NCBI RefSeq assembly: GCF_001721645.1 | Contig: NZ_CP017141.1 | Span: 1,116,001 to 1,180,000, forward strand | Length of the DNA stretch: 64,000 bases | Reading direction: 5' to 3' | Source of the DNA: Pedobacter steynii | GTDB lineage: Bacteria > Bacteroidota > Bacteroidia > Sphingobacteriales > Sphingobacteriaceae | Notes under the pieces: generated by a model | What the model was told of the DNA's origin: nothing | Seen by the model: only the letters and a program-made list of their open reading frames with translations | Database searches by the model: none | Made by a program: the position numbers and the translations under genes | Shown: piece by piece, positions 59,068 through 64,000 of the stretch | Position numbering within the stretch: position 1 is the first letter of the stretch | How the letters are laid out: the number at the start of each line of letters is the position of its first letter

Positions 59068-61475
59068 CTTCCCGTCCTCCGCACTTTTTCTGCAGAGGGC
59101 CCTGCACCAAAACGATAAGAAAAGGAAAGAATTACAGAGCGGCTATCCGGACGGCCATAACTATAAGTCTTGATTCCCCCATAGTTTGACGATTCCTTGT
59201 ACTGAACACTTTTGAAAATATCATTTACCATCAGGTTAATTGAAGCCTTGTTTTGCATCAGGTCTTTTTTTGCTCCCGCAGCAATCATGTAATATCCTCT
59301 AGTCGTAAATACACCTGAAAGCTCTTTAGACCTATACAATCCATTAAGCTCGATCTTCCAGCTATCGCCGACTTTAAAAGAGTTCTGTGAATCAAATGTA
59401 AAACTGGTTCCTTTTAATGTAGTTCTGCTTCCTTTATCATCCACATTGAACTCATTCCGAAACAGGTTTGCAAACTGTGTTCCAGTCCACCAACTGGTAA
59501 AGTCGGTTGACCCGGTAATACTAAGTCCATAATTGATAAAAGTAGCCAGGTTCTCCGGTTTTAAAAAGGTCAGGTTTTGCTGACCAAAACCGCCTACAAT
59601 ATTGCTGATCACATTATTACTGCGGCTATAAGTGAGGTTGACATGATATTTTGACTTAAAACTGTACCCGAATTCAAAAGAATTTACCATTGCTGGATGC
59701 AAATAAGGGTTTCCTTCCTCATAACTAAATGGGTCTACATACACTCTAAAAGGATTCAGGTCCCAATAACTCGGGCGCTCAATCCTTCTGCTGTAACCAA
59801 CCTGCAGCTTATGATTTTCTGTCAGTTCCTGATTTAGAAAGACACTGGGAAATACTTTAAAATATTCTCGGCTTACCAGTGAATCTGTAGTGATCTGATG
59901 CCCCTTAGTGAAAGTATACTCCCCTCTCAGTCCGATCTGGACACTAAATTTCCCAAAAGCCTGTTTTAGATTAACATAGCCTGCCTGGATCTGTTCTTTA
60001 TATTTAAAGTGGTTACTGGTGCCATGATCCGGCAGATAAGTCTCATTCCTTAAAGTATCATATTTCAGATTATTTTCAGTCCGGACATCACTCCCTTTCC
60101 AGCCTGCGTCTAATTTTCCTGAGCTCCCCAATGGCAATGTATAATCCAGCTTAGCCACATATATATCATTGCTGGAGGGAAGATCTCCCCTTCTGGATGC
60201 CGGAGTCCGCAATGCTGCCCCTGAAGGATCCATATACCGGGTATCCAGCTGCTGGTCCATTTTAGAAAAATGACTTACATAATCTACATCCATAGTCAGT
60301 TCATGTCCGCTATCGCTAAAACGGTGGAGGTAATTGATATTGTAAAGCATATCTTCCCACCGCTCTTTCCCTTCTGTAAGCGTTCTGGTATCCCATAACA
60401 GCTCCTTCCCCGTACCATTGTATAACCCGTTTTTTGTAGTTTGAATAGAAGGATATTTTCCGACACCTCCGTTGATCAGAAAGCCCAGGGTATTCTTTTC
60501 ATCGAGGAACAGGTCCAGTCCGGCACGAAAGTTCTGAGAACGTAATTTTGCCGTTTCTACTGTTTCCTGTCTGGAAATTCTCGAAGGAAACTGCGCAGCC
60601 TGCTGATCAGAAAAGAAGGTCCGGTCTGTATGCGTATAGCCTTTTAAATTCTGATAGAAATAATTATAGTTCCCAAATAAGTTTAGCTTTTCTGTCCGGT
60701 AGTTTAGATCTGTTCCTCCGCCAAGGTGGGTCCCCCTTCCTGCTCCTCCATTCAAAGAGACATTTCCATTCCATCCCGTTTTTACATTTTTCTTTAACAG
60801 GATATTGATGATCCCTCCTTTACCCGCGGCATCATAACGGGCAGATGGGTTTGCCATAATTTCTATCCGGGACACTGTATTTGATGCGGTACCACGAAGC
60901 AGGTTTGCCAGCTGGCTCCCCGATAGGTAAGTCAGCTTCCCATTGATCATTACTGTTGTACCTGGTCTTCCTTTCAGACTGATTTCGCCTTTATCATCAA
61001 CTGTCACTCCGGGAGCTTTGGATAACAATTCCAATGCTGTGCTTCCCTGGGCCATTACACTGTTTTCTACATTCATCACCATTCGGTCCAGGCGCTGCTC
61101 AATCAAAGGCCTGGAAGCAGCAATCTCTACGGTACGGAGCAGCTGTTTATCTTCTAATAGCTTAATATTTCCTAAGGACAATACCTGATGGGGTCCACTT
61201 AAATCTAACAAATGACTGGTGTAGCCCAGATAACCTACATAGCTGATTTTTACTTTATAGCTTCCTTTGGACAATTCGTTCAAGTGAAAGTATCCCAGAG
61301 AATCGGTCATAACAGTGGCAACCTTTAAGGAGTCCTGCGATTTTAACAGGTAAATTCCGGCATAGGAAACAGGCCGATCCCGTTCATCCAGTAACCGGCC
61401 TGTTATACGGTGAGATTGAGCATAAACATGGAGAGAACAAATAAGCAGGCATAAAAAGGACAGTACGACTTTCAT
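59040..61475 (-). CDS. TonB-dependent outer-membrane receptor (outer-membrane beta-barrel family)
   Basis: 811 residues. Signal peptide ends near residue 19 (LHVYAQ). A carboxypeptidase-regulatory-like domain (about 22-95, ITGRLLDERDRPVSYAGIYLL) precedes a plug (about 110-225, LELLSKAPGVTVDDKGEISLKG and VSRIEIMANPSARYDAAGKGGIINI). The rest is an outer-membrane beta-barrel without SusD partner. This group usually carries siderophores or small ligands rather than glycans. 35 bp downstream of the PepSY gene, so it is part of a two-gene unit probably for iron uptake. Confidence 0.87.
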   Translation of the reverse strand: MKVVLSFLCLLICSLHVYAQSHRITGRLLDERDRPVSYAGIYLLKSQDSLKVATVMTDSLGYFHLNELSKGSYKVKISYVGYLGYTSHLLDLSGPHQVLSLGNIKLLEDKQLLRTVEIAASRPLIEQRLDRMVMNVENSVMAQGSTALELLSKAPGVTVDDKGEISLKGRPGTTVMINGKLTYLSGSQLANLLRGTASNTVSRIEIMANPSARYDAAGKGGIINILLKKNVKTGWNGNVSLNGGAGRGTHLGGGTDLNYRTEKLNLFGNYNYFYQNLKGYTHTDRTFFSDQQAAQFPSRISRQETVETAKLRSQNFRAGLDLFLDEKNTLGFLINGGVGKYPSIQTTKNGLYNGTGKELLWDTRTLTEGKERWEDMLYNINYLHRFSDSGHELTMDVDYVSHFSKMDQQLDTRYMDPSGAALRTPASRRGDLPSSNDIYVAKLDYTLPLGSSGKLDAGWKGSDVRTENNLKYDTLRNETYLPDHGTSNHFKYKEQIQAGYVNLKQAFGKFSVQIGLRGEYTFTKGHQITTDSLVSREYFKVFPSVFLNQELTENHKLQVGYSRRIERPSYWDLNPFRVYVDPFSYEEGNPYLHPAMVNSFEFGYSFKSKYHVNLTYSRSNNVISNIVGGFGQQNLTFLKPENLATFINYGLSITGSTDFTSWWTGTQFANLFRNEFNVDDKGSRTTLKGTSFTFDSQNSFKVGDSWKIELNGLYRSKELSGVFTTRGYYMIAAGAKKDLMQNKASINLMVNDIFKSVQYKESSNYGGIKTYSYGRPDSRSVILSFSYRFGAGPSAEKVRRTGSQELKDRIK

Positions 61476-61510
61476 ATCTTAAGGATCATTTACAATAAAT
61501 TTGAAAAAAA

Positions 61511-62623
61511 TTAGACTTGCGGTATCATTTTCTTCTTCTTGCTCTTCTTTTTGCGGTGCCACCAGACATAAAACCCGGTAATGGGCAAACTCGCACAAAT
61601 CAAACTGGCAATGAAGTAGAGTATTTTGGTAGTCAGCCCTCCGATAGCGCCGACATGCAGCCCGTAATTCACCGTGCGCAGCCAATTGGCAAAAGGAAGC
61701 TCAGAAACCCTGGCCCTGGATTGCGGCAATAATTCCAGCGTATTGGGGTCTATAAATAAGTCGCGCCAATGGCCGTTAACCATATCCGTACAAACATAAA
61801 TCGACTCATCAGGTTCGTCGGGAAACCCTACAATGATGTCATTTACATTATGTTCTGCAATTTCTTTTCTAACTTTCAACCAGGCCTTATCTATCTGAAA
61901 GTGTACCGTATTCTGGGGATAAGGAATGATCTCAGCCGGTTTTTTTCGTTCTGTAACTTTTCCACCAGCCAGCCAGTATACCCCTTTTGAAAACCAGGAG
62001 AAACTCATGATCAATCCTGTTGCTGCCATTAAAAGGCCCAGAAGCAAAGAATAAAAACCCAATACATTATGTAAATCATAATTGAGCCGCTTAAAGCGGG
62101 CAGACCATTTAATTTTAAAGCTTTTATCTACATTGGTCTTGCTCCACTTTTTTGGAAACCATAAGATCAGCCCACTAATCATCAGGAAAAAAAAGATGAA
62201 CGTACCCCAGCCTACAATCTGACGACCGATCTTTCCTTCCATCCATAAATGACGGTGCCCCTCGTCCATGAAATGAAAGATGTCATCATGATCTTCTATG
62301 GCAAGAATTTCGGCGGTGTATGGATTTACATAAAGCACAGAATCAGATTCCAGGTCAATATGGGCAGATTTACTTAAACCATGGTACCAAATGGAATGGA
62401 TCTCTTTTCCTGGCAGCGTTACAGATAGCGCCTCCCGGATTTTAGACGGAGGCATCAACTTACTTTCATCCTGTGCTACAACCTTAGTCCAGGGTTGTGT
62501 CAGGTCTTTAATTTCCTGTTCAAATACCAACACGCAGCCAGTAAGACTAATAATGAACACGATGATCCCCGAGGCTAGTCCAAGCCAGAGGTGGAACCAG
62601 GCATTTATCTTTTTAAACAACAT
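61511..62623 (-). CDS. PepSY-associated membrane protein (siderophore/iron reductase type)
   Basis: 370 residues with four transmembrane helices (about 13-36, 140-162, 190-215 and 335-358) and two periplasmic segments. The opening WFHLWLGLASGIIVFIISLTGCVLVFEQEI is the PepSY_TM signature, and HNVLGFYSLLLGLLMAATGLIMSF and the late LHVGAIGG histidine also fit. Proteins of this group stand beside siderophore receptors and are proposed to reduce or release iron from them. It leads the unit with the TonB receptor. C-terminal Lys-rich tail. Confidence 0.87.
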   Translation of the reverse strand: MLFKKINAWFHLWLGLASGIIVFIISLTGCVLVFEQEIKDLTQPWTKVVAQDESKLMPPSKIREALSVTLPGKEIHSIWYHGLSKSAHIDLESDSVLYVNPYTAEILAIEDHDDIFHFMDEGHRHLWMEGKIGRQIVGWGTFIFFFLMISGLILWFPKKWSKTNVDKSFKIKWSARFKRLNYDLHNVLGFYSLLLGLLMAATGLIMSFSWFSKGVYWLAGGKVTERKKPAEIIPYPQNTVHFQIDKAWLKVRKEIAEHNVNDIIVGFPDEPDESIYVCTDMVNGHWRDLFIDPNTLELLPQSRARVSELPFANWLRTVNYGLHVGAIGGLTTKILYFIASLICASLPITGFYVWWHRKKKSKKKKMIPQV

Positions 62624-62746
62624 GGATAAGATTTATGTCTGGTAGAAATATAAAGGCATAGAGAATGCCTGTAACAAAAAATGTTTTATTTTGCATTGCT
62701 TTTAGATGATAATCGATTTAGAAGTGACCTCATTTAGTTGAGGGTA

Positions 62747-62780
62747 AACCTGGCAGGTACGAACTGCCAGGTTCTTTTTT
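62747..62780 (+). terminator. Orphan intrinsic terminator on the plus strand
   Basis: A 10-bp stem (62747-62756 with 62764-62773) with a 7-nt loop is followed by C and six T. A weaker hairpin, CCTCA/TGAGG, precedes it directly. No plus-strand gene ends here; the last one stopped 3.7 kb earlier. Confidence 0.65.
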
Positions 62781-62791
62781 ATTGCATTAGA

Positions 62792-62801
62792 GGGGGGGGG
62801 G
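62792..62801. repeat. Homopolymer of ten G
   Basis: A run of ten G on the plus strand (ten C on the coding strand of the PepSY unit), in the presumed leader or promoter region. Confidence 0.9.
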
Positions 62802-62899
62802 AGTATCATTATACCATATGTATCGTTCCTTTCTATTGGTTTAAGTAGTTTAACCTGCTCTCACTATATAGAATTATCACAACTCAGGATTTCCCCCTA

Positions 62900-62926
62900 T
62901 TCTATTTAGAATTATTTTAAATAGAA
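62900..62926. promoter_or_regulatory. 27-bp iron-box-like palindrome
   Basis: Arms TTCTATTTA and TAAATAGAA continue inward to give 12 of 13 complementary positions. The inner 17 bp (62905-62921) matches TTTAGAATnATTCTAAA at 15 of 16 fixed positions. It lies between the kinase stop and the PepSY unit. Confidence 0.65.
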
Positions 62927-62946
62927 AACCATATTAAAAGATCTTT

Positions 62947-64000
62947 TTAAGAAAGGGCACCCAAAAGATGAAGTTGATGCATACTGTCTTTCAGGCCTGG
63001 ATAAAGCTGTTGGTAGATCCTAAACATTTCTACATACAACTTATGATTTTGCTGGTTTGGCTTAATGGTTTGTTTGCCATTCTTAGAGGAAGGATATTCC
63101 GTCTGTAACCCAACTGCTTTTATGGCCATATAGGCTGCACCAATAGCCGAGGCGTCTTCTGTTTGCAGGAGGACAATATCCTTTCCGGTAATATCAGCCA
63201 GGATTTCCATCCATATTCTGGAATGTACAAAGCCACCACTCACATTGATTTGCCTGATCTCTTCGGAGTATTTTTCTACGGCAAGAAGCACATCATTCAA
63301 CGCATAACAAATCCCTTCCAGCACTGCGCGGGAAAAGTGTCCCTGACGGTGATGAAGCCTAAGGCCAAAAAAAGCGCCGCAGCTTTCTGAATCCCATGTC
63401 GGAGCTCGCTCACCCGTCAGATAAGGAAGAAAGATCAGTCCTGCGCTCCCTGCCGGAATGGTTTCAATTTTTTCAAAAAAAGACGTATAATCCTCAGGAG
63501 AGAGTTCTTCTCTACCTAAAGAATGTTTAAGAAACCATTGCAGCGCTATCCCCCCGTTATTTACCGGGCCGCCGCAAACATACTTCTGTTCATCCAGAAG
63601 ATAACTGAAGGTCATCGCCTCTTCGTTAAAGATCGGGTCTTTACTGGAAATACGCACTGCGCCACTTGTTCCAATTGTCAATGCTGCAATTCCCGGGTCA
63701 GTGGCGTCGCTCCCGATATTAGCCAGACAGCCATCACTGGCGCCGATTACAAATGTTACCCCCCAATCATCTTTCCTGCTGTAACTTGTGCTAACCGGAA
63801 CAGATAAACGCTCCGGAACAAGGTTTGCCATCGCTAAGGCTTCAGTACTCCAGGCCAATGATTTTATATCAAATAATCCAGTACAGGAAGCTATTGAATG
63901 GTCTATTTTGAACTCTTTAAATAGCCGGTACCAGATGTATTCCTTGATCGAGATAAATTTATAGGTCTGTTTAAATAACTCCGGATTGTTCTCCGCCTGC
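62947..64000 (-). CDS. FGGY-family sugar kinase, 5' end outside window
   Basis: C-terminal part of an FGGY carbohydrate kinase (gluconokinase/xylulokinase-like), cytoplasmic, phosphorylating a sugar or sugar acid with ATP. About 350 of an expected 490 to 500 residues are visible. The frame is open to the right edge; a TTG at 63858 is internal, because upstream codons read KEYIWYRLF and SIASCTGLFDI, which are typical of the N-terminal half of the fold. The ATP-binding part shows ALTIGTSGAVR, GGPVNNGG, YLTGERAPTWD, the INVSGG phosphate loop and EDASAIGAAYMA. Substrate not determinable. Confidence 0.88.
   Translation of the reverse strand, partial: QAENNPELFKQTYKFISIKEYIWYRLFKEFKIDHSIASCTGLFDIKSLAWSTEALAMANLVPERLSVPVSTSYSRKDDWGVTFVIGASDGCLANIGSDATDPGIAALTIGTSGAVRISSKDPIFNEEAMTFSYLLDEQKYVCGGPVNNGGIALQWFLKHSLGREELSPEDYTSFFEKIETIPAGSAGLIFLPYLTGERAPTWDSESCGAFFGLRLHHRQGHFSRAVLEGICYALNDVLLAVEKYSEEIRQINVSGGFVHSRIWMEILADITGKDIVLLQTEDASAIGAAYMAIKAVGLQTEYPSSKNGKQTIKPNQQNHKLYVEMFRIYQQLYPGLKDSMHQLHLLGALS

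Larger units (their letters stand above)
62624..62946. other. Intergenic region with palindrome, G-tract and orphan terminator
   Basis: 323 bp without a supported gene. It contains a small GGCAT/ATGCC hairpin near 62663, a terminator-like hairpin (62747-62780), a run of ten G (62792-62801) and a 27-bp palindrome (62900-62926). If the unit at 62623 is transcribed from near the palindrome, its leader would be about 270 nt. Confidence 0.6.

Noticed and set aside
62947..63858. A complete 303-residue kinase starting at 63858
   Set aside because: The codon there is TTG, and the frame continues upstream to the window edge with typical FGGY sequence, so the gene is only cut by the window.

Overview
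The window comes from a Bacteroidota chromosome, most likely Sphingobacteriaceae and close to Pedobacter. The support is indirect but consistent: several SusC/SusD outer-membrane pairs, ECF sigma/FecR regulation, house-keeping promoters of the Bacteroidota type (TTG, about 19 nt, TAnnTTTG), few Shine-Dalgarno sequences, and the 16S-Ile-Ala-23S-5S operon. No insertion sequence, phage gene or CRISPR array was seen.

Layout. 1-4800: 3' part of a PafA-like alkaline phosphatase and a fused acyl-CoA mutase (IcmF). 4876-10941: a ROK regulator followed by a SusC/SusD pair, all on the minus strand. 11202-12182: a soluble acyl-ACP desaturase. 12427-18088: a complete rRNA operon on the minus strand with two tandem promoters and visible 16S and 23S processing stalks. 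18357-19734: queD and heme A synthase. 19853-22571: the rplM-rpsI-rpsB-tsf operon with a consensus promoter. 22886-33978: mixed house-keeping and small membrane genes (beta-CASP nuclease, methyltransferase, PepT, M14 peptidase, rhomboid, dipeptide epimerase, rhodanese, DUF4407). 34000-40497: three consecutive exported peptidases (M61, M28, tricorn-like S41). 40501-41555: GNAT plus an unassigned protein.

41631-52018 is a polysaccharide-utilisation locus that probably handles a GlcNAc-containing glycan such as chitin: FecR, STN-type SusC, SusD, an active-type GH18, a GH18-like lipoprotein that has lost its catalytic acid, and a NagX/DUF5009-like membrane acetyltransferase. The only ECF sigma gene at this locus sits at its far end on the other strand. 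52190-56792 holds a second SusC/SusD pair, and a divergent ECF sigma gene with a short anti-sigma-like partner lies at 57268-58541.

58726-62623 looks like an iron-related island: a small winged-helix protein resembling only the DNA-binding half of Fur, convergent with a PepSY membrane protein and a TonB-dependent receptor. Three related palindromes with the core ATTCTAAA (57217, 58648 and 62900) suggest that this island and the neighbouring sigma gene share one regulator. The window ends inside an FGGY sugar kinase.

Functions were assigned by reading motifs and family resemblance by eye. No database search was run.
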